Assembly: GCA_002840435.1 (NCBI GenBank)
Contig: PHAT01000004.1
Span: 186,001-250,000, forward strand
DNA: 64,000 nt
Direction: 5' to 3'
From: Deltaproteobacteria bacterium HGW-Deltaproteobacteria-6
GTDB lineage: Bacteria > Desulfobacterota > Syntrophia > Syntrophales > Smithellaceae
Position numbers and translations under genes: made by a program. Of this stretch, positions 7,440 to 15,642 are shown in pieces; the first letter of the stretch is position 1, and each line of letters starts with the position of its first letter. The notes under the pieces were generated by a model, which saw only the letters and a list, made by a program, of their open reading frames with translations, searched no databases and had not been told where the DNA came from.

Positions 7440-8426
7440 ATGAAACAAACGAAATTCTTTAAAAAAGGATTCAAGCCGGTTTCCCGGACCATAAAATGGC
7501 TGCAGCGGTTCAGTCCAAAACGCAGATATCACCAAACGGATCCGGATTCTTTTTCTAACCGGCTGCCCGATACCGGGATGAACATCAACATAATGAGTTT
7601 TAATATACGGCGCGGAACAAAACAGGATGGGAAAAATAACTGGGTATTCCGCCGGGATCTGGTGAATGAGATATTGCAGCATTATTCCCCGGATGTTCTG
7701 GGCCTGCAGGAAGCTCTGGATTTTCAAATTTCTGAAATCCGCGCCATGCTTCCCGGGTATGAGATGGTCAATATTATCAGTTCGGGTGACAATAACGTGT
7801 TGCACAATGCCATCTTTTATAAAGCAGCGCGATTCCTTCTTTCTGAAGAAGGCACCTTCTGGTATTCGGACACGCCCGACGATCCGGGATCGAAGGGCTG
7901 GGGGAACATCATGCCGCGAAACTGCACCTGGGCGCGGCTGATTGAAAAAGAATCCGGACGGGCTTTTTATTTTTATAATACCCATTTGAATCATCTTTCG
8001 GTGCGTTCGCGAAAAAAAGGCGTCATCCTCCTGACACGGCGGATTTCAGCGCGGTCTCATCCGGACGCTTTCGTCCTGACCGGCGATTTCAATGCCCGGG
8101 AAAAGAGTTTACCGATACAATATTTAAAAGGTAATGCACTGATCAATACCAAAGCCGAAGGTAAGGTACATAATCCCGATCCATTAACGGACACTTTCCG
8201 GGTAAAATATCCTGATTATCGCAATGCGGCTACCTTTCACGGCTACCGCCGATTCTTTTTCCGTTTCAAGCTTGATTATATTTTCGTCCCCTCGGCCGTC
8301 AGTGTCCATGATGCGCAAATCATTCAAATGCGGCAAAAGCGGCGCTACCCATCGGATCATTTCCCGCTTTTTTCTCATATAAATTTACCGGAAACATTGC
8401 CTCCGCCCGTTCATCGGCATGGATAG
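7440..8426 (+). CDS. endonuclease/exonuclease/phosphatase (EEP) family protein
   Basis: The 328-residue protein shows the full EEP (DNase I-like) motif set: MSFNIRRGT (about 52-60), LGLQEA with the metal-binding Glu (about 87), NTHLNH (about 180-185), TGDFNA (about 215-220), DYIF (about 279) and SDHFPL with the catalytic His (about 307). The N-terminal 45 residues are basic and show no clear signal peptide. Members cleave phosphodiesters in nucleic acids, inositol phosphates or sphingolipids. Similar short proteins act on small substrates, but the substrate here is not evident. It is divergent from the phospholipase D gene, with 140 bp between. Confidence 0.85.
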   Translation: MKQTKFFKKGFKPVSRTIKWLQRFSPKRRYHQTDPDSFSNRLPDTGMNINIMSFNIRRGTKQDGKNNWVFRRDLVNEILQHYSPDVLGLQEALDFQISEIRAMLPGYEMVNIISSGDNNVLHNAIFYKAARFLLSEEGTFWYSDTPDDPGSKGWGNIMPRNCTWARLIEKESGRAFYFYNTHLNHLSVRSRKKGVILLTRRISARSHPDAFVLTGDFNAREKSLPIQYLKGNALINTKAEGKVHNPDPLTDTFRVKYPDYRNAATFHGYRRFFFRFKLDYIFVPSAVSVHDAQIIQMRQKRRYPSDHFPLFSHINLPETLPPPVHRHG

Positions 8427-8485
8427 AGCCGCAATGAACGCGCGCAGCCGCAATCGTTCACACTTTTCCGATGATTCAATGGCTG

Positions 8486-8620
8486 TCATTTCCTGATGTC
8501 TTCTACCGCCTTATCGACTTTCTTGCCCGCCTGCTCCAGCGGGCCTTCTTTGCAGCTCAAACACCCGGTCAGAAGGGCGATGACGGCTAACAGGACGATG
8601 ATGCTCTTGCCAATATTCAT
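8486..8620 (-). CDS. small lipoprotein (44 aa)
   Basis: The frame runs from ATG 8620, preceded by AAAGGAGA, to TGA 8486. The 44 residues have a lipoprotein signal with the lipobox LLTGC (Cys20), then a second Cys and a short charged tail (KEGPLEQAGKKVDKAVEDIRK). The form resembles entericidin-like small lipoproteins, but no specific match is claimed. It is 116 bp downstream of the SYLF gene on the same strand. Confidence 0.65.
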   Translation of the reverse strand: MNIGKSIIVLLAVIALLTGCLSCKEGPLEQAGKKVDKAVEDIRK

Positions 8621-8736
8621 TATGGTATCTCCTTTCGCGAGTGGCTGATTTTGTTTCAGGAGACGGTTCTAATTACTTTACAAAAGGGAGGGCAAGATAA
8701 AATAAATAGAACCATCTCCCTCCATTTTTCCGCGGC

Positions 8737-9291
8737 TTACTTTTTCATTTTGGTAAATTTCGAGCCTTCTATGGTTGCGCCGACCATCAGCCCTTTCTGG
8801 CCAAAGACAAACCCCACAACAGGTTGCTTTATTTTCATCGTGTTGATGGATTCATCAACGCCGATATTAATCAGGGTTACCTTAGCGTCCACACCGGCTT
8901 TCCAGTTTTTGCTGTTGCGGAATTTCTTCAATGCTGTTTTATCCATGAAGACCAGGATGATGTCCTTGGTTTCGCCGCCGATCTGAGCTCCAAAAGATGC
9001 GGAAGCAATGTTATAATAGGCAACTGATTTTCCATCGATCCTTAAAGCGCCCTCGCCATACTCCGCACCAACCACAAGACCTCCCTGGATCACCTTGGGG
9101 ATAATGAGGACTCCCTTGGCGGCGTCCAGAAACTCCTGCGCCCCCTTGACCTGACTGACAAACCGCTCGAGCGATGCATTGACACTGGCATCAATTTCAC
9201 CCGCCGTGGCCGCGTAAGAGGCAACCGGAAGGCTGCCGATAATCAAAGCCATACATGCGACAAAAAAATATTTAACACTTGTTCTATTCAC
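8737..9291 (-). CDS. SYLF (Ysc84) lipid-binding domain protein
   Basis: The 184-residue product has a Sec signal (cleavage near SYA, about residue 27). A full SYLF domain follows, with AKGVLIIPKVIQGGLVVGAEYGEG (first 20 residues at about 58-77), SASFGAQIGGETKDIILVF and the ending GLMVGATIEG. SYLF domains bind phosphoinositides in eukaryotes; the bacterial secreted forms are poorly understood and are often induced by stress. The gene lies downstream of the YggT and DUF3309-like genes and probably of sigma-54 site C. Confidence 0.9.
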   Translation of the reverse strand: MNRTSVKYFFVACMALIIGSLPVASYAATAGEIDASVNASLERFVSQVKGAQEFLDAAKGVLIIPKVIQGGLVVGAEYGEGALRIDGKSVAYYNIASASFGAQIGGETKDIILVFMDKTALKKFRNSKNWKAGVDAKVTLINIGVDESINTMKIKQPVVGFVFGQKGLMVGATIEGSKFTKMKK

Positions 9292-9402
9292 TTTTTTCTC
9301 CTTTTATTGAGTGGGTTGTTAGTAAAAATTATTCAGGATGACGTCGTCTCATGGTCCAATGGCACAGAACTTTTTTGACGATCTTTTCCTGAACTCCGCC
9401 GC

Positions 9403-9638
9403 CTATCTTTTCACTGCTTTGTTCTGCCTCCATTTCCGGTTCACTATAATCTCTCTGCTTCCTGTAAGATCTCTCTGGCGCTGATGTTCAGATTCGTGCC
9501 GCGAAAACAGGATGGCCGGAATCAGAAGAACCAATCCAGCTCCACCGCTGGGATAGCATCCTCGTTTATACTATAAGGCCGGGCAGGCAACACGCCAACG
9601 AGGGCAAGAACTAAAATAACCATCAGGATCGTAACCAT
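9403..9638 (-). pseudogene. frameshifted DUF3309-type small membrane protein
   Basis: The frame from ATG 9638, with an AGGAT ribosome site, begins MVTILMVILVLALVGVLPAR and reads through PYS, as DUF3309 proteins do. It then goes out of frame and stops at 9522. In the shifted frame the continuation is RGCYPSGGAGLVLLIPAILF, which matches the second half of the family (normally YPSGG-GL-LLLL) and stays open to 9403. A one-base loss or two-base gain near 9576-9584 explains this. It is either a genuine decayed gene or a sequencing or assembly error. It lies between YggT and SYLF on the same strand. Confidence 0.7.
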
Positions 9639-9670
9639 TTTTTCTATCCTGAATGATGATGTGTTATTCT

Positions 9671-10027
9671 TTAATTGCCTTTGTCCAATTTAGCCGCGGC
9701 TTCCGTCGTCGATACGGTTTTGCTCATGAAAAAAAGTTTGACGATGCCCCAGGCAATCAATAAGAAGACAAACATAGCCAGCAAGGTGGTCCATTCAAAA
9801 ACGCCGCTTTCGACCTTCGATGCCTGAAAGACCTTGAGAAACGGCGCGGCAAAAGGATAACTAACCGTATAAATAAATCTGCTGAAACCGGCTTGCGGGT
9901 TGGCGCCAAGCAGCCTCAAGACAAATCGAAACGCCAGAAGCACTTCGATTATGCCCAGAAGATACCAGACAACCTGGGTGCCGCGGTATAGCGGTTTGGT
10001 GGTGGCTGAACTGTATGATGAGTCCAT
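9671..10027 (-). CDS. YggT family membrane protein
   Basis: The frame starts at ATG 10027 with GGAGATGAAAAG upstream. The 118 residues show the YggT arrangement: helix 1 (about 20-42, VVWYLLGIIEVLLAFRFVLR), the loop LLGANPQAGFSRFIYTVSYPF, which corresponds to the family motif of P and F residues, and a final helix (about 82-102). YggT proteins are small integral membrane proteins of unknown function, some linked to cell division or osmotic stress. It is the first gene after sigma-54 site C, with a predicted leader of about 95 nt. Confidence 0.85.
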   Translation of the reverse strand: MDSSYSSATTKPLYRGTQVVWYLLGIIEVLLAFRFVLRLLGANPQAGFSRFIYTVSYPFAAPFLKVFQASKVESGVFEWTTLLAMFVFLLIAWGIVKLFFMSKTVSTTEAAAKLDKGN

Positions 10028-10133
10028 ATCTTTTCATCTCCATTTTATTCGACTTGTTAAACATCTCCGGCAGCTCCATACCGTCCTGGAAAGGAGCATT
10101 ATTGCATGATAAAAATACTCATACCCTTGCAAT

Positions 10134-10149
10134 AGCAAGTAGCCTGCCA
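10134..10149 (-). promoter_or_regulatory. sigma-54 promoter, regulon site C
   Basis: On the minus strand the box reads TGGCAGGCTACTTGCT, a match to TGGCAC-N5-TTGCW except at base six. It lies 106 bp upstream of the YggT start codon. Confidence 0.9.
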
Positions 10150-10248
10150 GGAACCGCAGTTGAATCACAAGCTTGGATTGATCATTTAATATCAGGTTGT
10201 TAGATAAAAACCCGGGAGACTACCCGGTGCATAACATGATTTGTTTGG

Positions 10249-10282
10249 CCTCAATATATGGTGGAACCTCAGCATATTGAGG
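10249..10282 (-). promoter_or_regulatory. tandem palindromic activator site (UAS), regulon site C
   Basis: There are two 16-bp sites separated by AA: CCTCAATATATGGTGG and CCTCAGCATATTGAGG in plus-strand reading. The gap to the -24 box at 10149 is 99 bases. The block lies between divergent genes and could in principle also act on the plus-strand lipoprotein gene at 10660. Confidence 0.85.
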
Positions 10283-10659
10283 GATGGCCTGAAGGAGGGT
10301 GAGCCGATTTGTCTGAAAACGGCGGATACGATATATCCCCACAACGGACGTATTTAAGCCCCTTGATTATCCATGGCAGGCAGATACTTTTTCCCCACGT
10401 GGATACCCACATTGGATATTTCTGACTCAGAATTGCATTTTCAAAGTTCGCAGCATGCCTTCCGTAAAATTACAGTAGTGATATTAACTCCATATGTTGC
10501 AGTCTAAGATGTAAGTCAGGCATGCCCATTGCTTTAAATATTATCATGGATAGATTTAATACAATGGAAACGGGAAAGAATGATCATCAAAAGGGATGGA
10601 ACATGCATTTTTCTGATAATCATTTCTTTAATGTTTAACTGAGAAGGAGGATAAAATTT
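10283..10659. other. divergent intergenic region without a supported gene
   Basis: This AT-rich stretch separates site C from the plus-strand lipoprotein gene. No frame has both a ribosome site and plausible composition. No sigma-54 box faces right, and no sigma-70 promoter with good -35/-10 spacing could be assigned. The only clear signal is GAAGGAGG just before the ATG at 10660. Confidence 0.5.
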
Positions 10660-11271
10660 ATGGCATCAATCCGGAAGACAACGGTAAATAAACATAAGAC
10701 GAAGCGGCGGTTGTCAGGAGCATGTCTTTGGCTTTTGCTGCTAATATTAATTTTTGCTTTGACCGCATGTTATCCTGCGACTTATCGGGTAACCCCAAGC
10801 GCAAGTTCAGACGCCGGCCAGAATGCCGGCATGACCCAGGTCTACTTTTATCCGGCAAAAGGCCAGACACCGGAGCGGCAGTCGCGAGACCAATATGAAT
10901 GCTACAATTGGGCGATTCAAAAAACAGGCTTTGATCCCAGTCAGTCATCCATCCCGACCGAACGTCGCGTCAAAGTGGTGCCCATGCCTCCCCCCGGTCA
11001 TGATACAGCCGTCATGGCAATTGCCGGCGCCGTGCTGGGCGCCTTGATCGCCGGACCAAGGCATGCCGGAACCGGCGCATTAATCGGCGCCGGAAGCGGA
11101 GCGGTTATCGGTGCAACGTCGGATATCTCCCGTCAGCAGTATGCCCAGCAAATGGATGAAGCCTATAACCGGCCTAATCAGGCGCTTGACACCCGCTATG
11201 AGACAAAGGCGAATGACTTCCGACGCGCCATGGGCGCCTGTCTGGAAGGCCGCGGCTACAGCGTAAAGTAA
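10660..11271 (+). CDS. glycine-zipper lipoprotein with a conserved two-Cys C-terminal domain
   Basis: The start at 10660 is preceded by GAAGGAGG. The 203-residue product has a basic N-terminus, a hydrophobic core and the lipobox ALTAC (Cys at about 37). It has a glycine-zipper segment (about 122-152, AIAGAVLGALIAGPRHAGTG and on). Two blocks, QVYFYPAKGQTPERQSRDQY-ECYNWAIQKTGFDP (about 60-93) and RRAMGACLEGRGYSVK at the end, recur in the next gene. Glycine zippers in outer-membrane lipoproteins support helix packing. The function is unknown. The two genes are 41 bp apart and look like an operon of paralogous modules. Confidence 0.75.
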   Translation: MASIRKTTVNKHKTKRRLSGACLWLLLLILIFALTACYPATYRVTPSASSDAGQNAGMTQVYFYPAKGQTPERQSRDQYECYNWAIQKTGFDPSQSSIPTERRVKVVPMPPPGHDTAVMAIAGAVLGALIAGPRHAGTGALIGAGSGAVIGATSDISRQQYAQQMDEAYNRPNQALDTRYETKANDFRRAMGACLEGRGYSVK

Positions 11272-11312
11272 ACAAAACGAACATTGCTTTTGATGTTATG
11301 GAGGTAATAACC

Positions 11313-12002
11313 ATGATCCGCTCTCACAATAAAAACCGGTGCGTTATGATCGGGCTTATGCTGACGGTCTTATCGGGGGTCATCTTGTTGGGGTTTGCGC
11401 AGACGGCAAGCGCCGAACCTCGCGGCTCCGGTCATCGTCAATTCAGAGATTCGCGTCATGGCCATGACCATACCTACCCGGCGCGCGGTCAGTACACGGC
11501 CAGAATCCCGGGCGGCAACCGTACGGTGTTTTATGGAAAATCACGATATTATTTTCATGAAGGCGCCTGGTACCGCCCTTACGGAGGACGCTTCGTTGTC
11601 ATCGCACCGCCATTCGGCCTGATCGTTCCCTTTTTGCCTCCGTTTTACACGACCGTCTGGATAGGAGGCATCCCTTACTATTACGCCAATGACGTCTATT
11701 ATACCCAGGCCGCAGGCGGCTACGTCGTTGTCGAACCCCCGAAGGGTGAAGCCAGTCCGGCTTCGCCCCAGGGCGATCAAACATCGGCAAGCCAGGTATT
11801 CATCTATCCCCGCCAGGGTCAGAGCGAGAAGAAGCAGGCAGACGACCGTTATGATTGCCACCGCTGGGCGGTAGATCAGACCGGCTATGACCCGATTAAT
11901 CCGCCTGTTGATCTTTCCACAACGGAGATAACCCGGAAGCGCGACGGCTATCAGAGGGCGTCGGCCGCCTGCCTTGACGGACGAGGCTACACGGTGAAGT
12001 AA
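11313..12002 (+). CDS. secreted DUF6515-like protein with the same C-terminal two-Cys domain
   Basis: The start is taken at ATG 11313, eight bases after GGAGG; the frame could also begin at 11298. The 229-residue product has a signal peptide (cleavage near ASA, about residue 35) and a His/Arg-rich stretch. A Tyr/Pro-rich domain follows (YYFHEGAWYRPYGGRFVVIA, then a proline-rich hydrophobic patch and VWIGGIPYYYANDVYY), typical of DUF6515-type envelope proteins. The C-terminal 75 residues (QVFIYPRQGQSEKKQ, CHRWAVDQTGYDP, ASAACLDGRGYTVK) are homologous to the lipoprotein just upstream. The family role is unknown. Confidence 0.7.
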   Translation: MIRSHNKNRCVMIGLMLTVLSGVILLGFAQTASAEPRGSGHRQFRDSRHGHDHTYPARGQYTARIPGGNRTVFYGKSRYYFHEGAWYRPYGGRFVVIAPPFGLIVPFLPPFYTTVWIGGIPYYYANDVYYTQAAGGYVVVEPPKGEASPASPQGDQTSASQVFIYPRQGQSEKKQADDRYDCHRWAVDQTGYDPINPPVDLSTTEITRKRDGYQRASAACLDGRGYTVK

Positions 12003-12240
12003 TCGCCGCTCTGTTGCCTGATCAAGAGGCATCGCATCTGTGGTGATGTCTCTTGACGGCTTCCAACGGGAAATTGCGAAAGAATGTTCAAGAATGAAAA
12101 TGGATGAAAAAGCACGCGGCACAGCGCCTGCTCTCCCCGTAGGCGGGCATGCGTAAATCCTGCCGACGGATCTCACATTTTATTTCTCAACCCGGGAGTT
12201 CCGCGATGTTTTTTGCCTGCCCATAATCGACCTGCCCGCT

Positions 12241-12696
12241 TTAAGCTGCATCGCATGCTTCTTGTTTGACCAGAAATATTGAGCAGGGCATGGCTCTGAT
12301 GATTTCATCATTACTGCCGCCGACCAGCAGGCGTTCCAGGCGGCTTTCTTCATAACTGCGGAGGATAAGCAGGTCCATGTTTTCTTCTTCAATGAGTTTC
12401 AGGACGACTTCAGAGGGAATGCCTTCCCTGACAAATTCTTTAATGATCCTGTCCCGCTTATTTTCAGTGCTGATAATTTGGTGCAGATCTTCTCTGTTCT
12501 TTTCCATCTCCCGTTTACGTTCTTCTTCCATGGACACCATGGGGGTGTTCCACCCCTTAAGCCATGTTGTATCCATAACGTGAATCACGGAAAGTTCAGC
12601 CTGATATTTACCGGCCAGTGAAATTCCAAGCTGTATGGTTTTGCTGCATTTCGGGGTCAGCCAGCTGACAACCAGAATATGCCTGATGATATCCAT
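12241..12696 (-). CDS. universal stress protein (UspA family)
   Basis: The 151-residue product has the Usp fold pattern: IRHILVVSWLTPKCSKTIQL at the N-terminus, a central helix-rich part (EEERKREMEKNREDLHQII) and the C-terminal ILRSYEESRLERLLVGGSNDEIIR block. The nucleotide-binding motif G-2x-G-9x-G-(S/T) is only partly kept (GGSNDEI present, first glycines lacking), so ATP binding is doubtful. Usp proteins accumulate under starvation and stress. It is downstream of a 52-residue protein gene on the same strand. Confidence 0.85.
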   Translation of the reverse strand: MDIIRHILVVSWLTPKCSKTIQLGISLAGKYQAELSVIHVMDTTWLKGWNTPMVSMEEERKREMEKNREDLHQIISTENKRDRIIKEFVREGIPSEVVLKLIEEENMDLLILRSYEESRLERLLVGGSNDEIIRAMPCSIFLVKQEACDAA

Positions 12697-12738
12697 GATC
12701 CGTTTCCTTTAAAATAATGATTACTTCATTTTCCACCT

Positions 12739-12897
12739 CTACTTTACTTTGTCATACCGGCGATTCAAATCGAACTCTCTCGTATCGGTATGTTCATCCC
12801 TGCAGTATTGGTATTGAACCCGGTCGTAGGTAGCCCAGAGTCGCTCAACCGCTTTGTTAAATTCGACCATTTCGATGGTTCTTTGTTCCTGATTCAT
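12739..12897 (-). CDS. small charged hypothetical protein (52 aa)
   Basis: The frame runs from ATG 12897, preceded by AGGAAA, to TAG 12739. The 52 residues are soluble and helical in character, rich in Glu, Arg and aromatic residues (MNQEQRTIEMVEFNKAVERL, WATYDRVQYQYC, EFDLNRRYDK). It lies 42 bp upstream of the UspA gene on the same strand, so joint transcription is likely. No family is recognised. Confidence 0.6.
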   Translation of the reverse strand: MNQEQRTIEMVEFNKAVERLWATYDRVQYQYCRDEHTDTREFDLNRRYDKVK

Positions 12898-13023
12898 TTT
12901 CCTGTTTCCTTAAGACATTAATTATTTTATGGGTAACATTGCTGCGCCACCGAATGATTGGCGCGTCGTCGTTCGCATCTCGTAAATTGTAAAGCGCATC
13001 TCCCGTTCCGTATCCCGCGCGCG

Positions 13024-13043
13024 CATCCCCCGCAAGGGGGATG
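13024..13043. repeat. perfect hairpin in a GC-rich inverted-repeat region
   Basis: CATCCCCC, a GCAA tetraloop and GGGGGATG form a perfect 8-bp stem 57 bp beyond the stop codon of the vWA-OmpA gene. The surrounding 12970-13090 contains words such as TATCCCGCGC and GAGATACGCGCG that also occur near 14390-14450 on the other side of that gene. It could be a transcription end signal; no T-run is present. Confidence 0.55.
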
Positions 13044-13100
13044 ACGATAGTCCACCCATTCGGGCGGCAAAGCGAGATACGCGCGACAAGATACTTTTTT

Positions 13101-14306
13101 CTACTTCACGATGATTTCAAAAAGAACTCTCATGTTGGCTTTTGCTGCTTTGGAGTATATCTCCTTAGGCGCGGCTTCATACATGGCCGGGTCTGTTTCT
13201 CCATAGCCTATCGTGGAAAGCCTGTCCGGTGTAATGACGCCCTCATTAATGAGGTATTCCTGAACAGCCGCTGCCCTTCTTTCGCTTAACTTCTGATTAT
13301 AAACATCCGTTCCGGCGGCAGACGAATACCCGGCAACACGGACTTTAGCATTAGGATTATCCTTGAGCATCCGGATGCTTCTTTTCAGAATCGCCTGAGC
13401 TTCCGGCTTAAGGGTCGCCTTATCGAAATCAAAATGGATGTCCTCAAAAGCAAGAACAATGACCTTTTCCGCCGCGACAGCAGCGACGATTTTCTCCTGC
13501 ACAACCGGCTCATCGGCAACAAAAACGACCTTCTCCACCGGCTTGGCAGCAAACTGCTGATAACGGGAACAATTGCCGGAGATCACTTTTTCCACGAAAG
13601 AGGCCATGGCGGCAGGCGTCGCCAGTTTATCGGCATTGACATTATAACCGCCTGCCACATTCTGTACGATCTGCTCGGAAAGGTCCTTGCCGGTTTGCGT
13701 GTAGGCTAACTGGATGGCATAAACGCAGAGTCTGTCGCCATATTCCGCGTTAACTTTGGTAATGGCCGCCATCACGGCATCGTTGTTGATGTCATCGATG
13801 TTTTTAACGTCGCCCTTCATCGGACTTCCGGAAAAATCACTGACAATAATCAGCGCCGAATTACCCTGAGATCCTCTGAGATCATTGCCGGCTTCCATGA
13901 TAGCCCTTTCCAGAGGCGATCCACCGTTGACCATTTCGATAGAGTTGACGGCCCTTGTATAATCTGTCTTGTTAAGCTGCGTCATCCCGTAGATAAGATC
14001 CGTTTTCCCTGCCCAGAAGACTCTGAGTCCCGCGCCCATCTGAATATCCGGAAATGTTGTAATCATATTGATTGTCGTCTCTTTTCCATAGACCAGACGT
14101 GTTGGATTGTCCACAAACTGCGGCTTATGATGCTGATCATTCATGGAAGCTGATTTGTCAAAAAGGACGACGAAGTTGTTCGTTTTCTGAACGAGTTGTC
14201 CTGATTTGATCCCCGGATTAAGATCGACCGGCTTAAATGTCGCACAACCGATAAGCAACAGAAAAAACATCGACAAAAATATTAACCCCAAACCTGTTCT
14301 TTTCAT
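13101..14306 (-). CDS. vWA-domain lipoprotein with C-terminal OmpA peptidoglycan-binding domain
   Basis: The 401-residue product has a lipobox (LLLIGC, Cys at about 21). A von Willebrand A domain follows (about 45-245), with the MIDAS start VVLFDKSASM (DxSxS) and the later IIVSDFSG. A linker with repeated EKVVFVADEP-type segments and an OmpA C-terminal domain (about 285-401, FEDIHFDFDKATLKPEA, LSERRAAAVQEYL) complete it. The OmpA domain should hold peptidoglycan while the lipid anchors the outer membrane. The OmpA part is closely similar to that of the protein at 16464-17867, showing a recent duplication. Confidence 0.9.
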   Translation of the reverse strand: MKRTGLGLIFLSMFFLLLIGCATFKPVDLNPGIKSGQLVQKTNNFVVLFDKSASMNDQHHKPQFVDNPTRLVYGKETTINMITTFPDIQMGAGLRVFWAGKTDLIYGMTQLNKTDYTRAVNSIEMVNGGSPLERAIMEAGNDLRGSQGNSALIIVSDFSGSPMKGDVKNIDDINNDAVMAAITKVNAEYGDRLCVYAIQLAYTQTGKDLSEQIVQNVAGGYNVNADKLATPAAMASFVEKVISGNCSRYQQFAAKPVEKVVFVADEPVVQEKIVAAVAAEKVIVLAFEDIHFDFDKATLKPEAQAILKRSIRMLKDNPNAKVRVAGYSSAAGTDVYNQKLSERRAAAVQEYLINEGVITPDRLSTIGYGETDPAMYEAAPKEIYSKAAKANMRVLFEIIVK

Positions 14307-14394
14307 AATAACACCTCTGTTATATTTTATTTATTTAAGCTTCATTTATAACTTTTCACCTATCGTATCGCGCTGCGCCACCCGAACGGGTTGT

Positions 14395-14440
14395 ATCCCG
14401 TGTTCCCGTTATCTCCCGCACGGGAACACGAGCGCGGGAT
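14395..14440. repeat. long imperfect hairpin between envelope genes
   Basis: The inner arms TGTTCCCGT (14401-14409) and ACGGGAACA (14420-14428) pair perfectly. The outer words ATCCCG (14395-14400) and CGGGAT (14435-14440) extend the stem. GATACGA words near 14450 pair with TATCGTATCG near 14361. It lies between the start of the vWA-OmpA gene and the end of the gene at 14468, and may act as a terminator for the latter. Confidence 0.6.
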
Positions 14441-14467
14441 ACGAGATACGATTCCAGATACGTTTAC

Positions 14468-14791
14468 TCATGGATGAATAATGATGGGCGGGAAGAAGAT
14501 ACCGATGCCCGGAGGAGGCGGTGGTGCATAAACGACCGGCGGCGGCGGATAATATACCCGTTCTCTGTGGCCATAGTAACCATAAGGCCGGTAAACCGGT
14601 CTGGCATGCACCTGACGGTTGTATCCTTGTCCTCTGTGCTGGTAACGGCCGTTGTCATGTCTCCCATGAGATTTATCATTCTTGGCAATGGCCGGCGACG
14701 TGCCTGTACTGATGATCATGGCTGCCAGCGCAAGCCCCATCATCACTTTGCCTGCCATGGATTTGAAATTCCATTTCCGCGGTGTTTTCAT
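14468..14791 (-). CDS. secreted Pro/Tyr/His-rich protein
   Basis: The frame starts at ATG 14791 with TGGAG eight bases upstream. The 107 residues have a signal peptide (cleavage near AIA, about residue 36). A His/Arg/Tyr-rich segment (KNDKSHGRHDNGRYQHRGQG) is followed by proline-rich runs (VYYPPPPVVYAPPPPP) ending in IFFPPIIIHP. It resembles other low-complexity envelope proteins in this window (11313-12002 and 18039-18836). No enzymatic role is suggested. It follows the LTXXQ gene by 18 bp and probably shares its transcript. Confidence 0.65.
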   Translation of the reverse strand: MKTPRKWNFKSMAGKVMMGLALAAMIISTGTSPAIAKNDKSHGRHDNGRYQHRGQGYNRQVHARPVYRPYGYYGHRERVYYPPPPVVYAPPPPPGIGIFFPPIIIHP

Positions 14792-14809
14792 AAAGTCACT
14801 CCATTTCTG

Positions 14810-15301
14810 TTATTTCTTGTTTTGTCTCTTATGTTTTCCATATTTTCCTGTGCGGAATACAATATTGGTAATATTCTTCTGTTGATCCGACAGGCTTTCA
14901 TAAAATGCCTCAAAGGGCGGGATGAGTTTATTCATTTGAGTCAAATGAGATTGGGTAATCTGGCTGTGGAATTTCATATGCTCGACCGCGTTCATGGGTT
15001 CCGTATTTTCAACTCTTTCTTTCCTCATGGCATCCATGTCTTTTGCATTTTCCCTCATCACCTGCGTCAGGTTATTCCACAAAGGCGCCTGGCCTGCGGT
15101 GATATTCAACGTGTCCTGAAGCTGTTTGATCTGGGCCTCCGTGTACTCGGCGGCAGAAGTTTTGGCCATAGACTGCGATTTTTTTGTGCCTGAGGCGGCA
15201 AAAGAAGTGTTGGCATTGGCTAAAATAAAAGTGGATAGAAACGCCGCCATCACCAAAACGAATGTCATTCTGTAAACAACCGAACAAGTCCTTTTTTTCA
15301 T
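14810..15301 (-). CDS. LTXXQ-motif (Spy/CpxP-like) periplasmic protein
   Basis: The start is taken at ATG 15301, with AAAGGAG upstream. The 163-residue product has a signal peptide (cleavage near SFA, about residue 36) and an all-helical domain with LNITAGQAPLWNNLTQVMRE (about 87-106), RVENTEPMNAVEHMKFHSQI and a final FYESLSDQQKNITNIVF. These helices match LTXXQ-family proteins annotated as Spy/CpxP-like refolding chaperones of the periplasm. A periplasmic stress role is inferred from the family. Confidence 0.8.
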   Translation of the reverse strand: MKKRTCSVVYRMTFVLVMAAFLSTFILANANTSFAASGTKKSQSMAKTSAAEYTEAQIKQLQDTLNITAGQAPLWNNLTQVMRENAKDMDAMRKERVENTEPMNAVEHMKFHSQITQSHLTQMNKLIPPFEAFYESLSDQQKNITNIVFRTGKYGKHKRQNKK

Positions 15302-15642
15302 ATTAGTCTCCTTTAATTGGTTGAGGATCATTTAAACTATTCGCGTCGCGGCCGATCCCCCGCGGCCGCGGACTGCATGGTCCCCGAATGTGCACGGGGT
15401 TGTGTCATAGACTTTTTTCCCATCCTCCCTGTCGTCAGGACAGGTCAAACGGTCAAAAGCATGAAGGTGCGGGAGAAACACCGGGATTTCCAGAGCCTGG
15501 ATGAGACAGCTTTTGCCTTCGCCCGTTTTCCTGTTAAATTTTTTGTTTTCTCCCGCGGCTTTTCCGTGAACAATGTTTTATCATTTTTTGCGAAATCCGT
15601 GCCGCCCCCTCCCGGGCATACGCCCGGCCCGAAATGACCGCG
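15302..15642. other. intergenic region with GC-rich palindromes, no supported gene
   Basis: The left part carries GCGGCCGATCCCCCGCGGCC-type palindromic sequence around 15349-15368. A plus-strand open frame (15317-15637) has no ribosome site and an unlikely composition, and the minus strand offers only a 28-codon frame. The hairpin near 15604-15632 (GGGCATACGCCC) lies just downstream of the CsbD gene and may end that transcript. Confidence 0.45.

Noticed and set aside
9373-9400. TGGCAC word followed by T-rich sequence on the plus strand near 9360
   Set aside because: The -12 TTGC element is missing and no plus-strand gene follows.
15317-15637. Plus-strand open frame of 106 codons
   Set aside because: No ribosome site, unlikely composition, and it lies over GC-rich palindromes between minus-strand genes.
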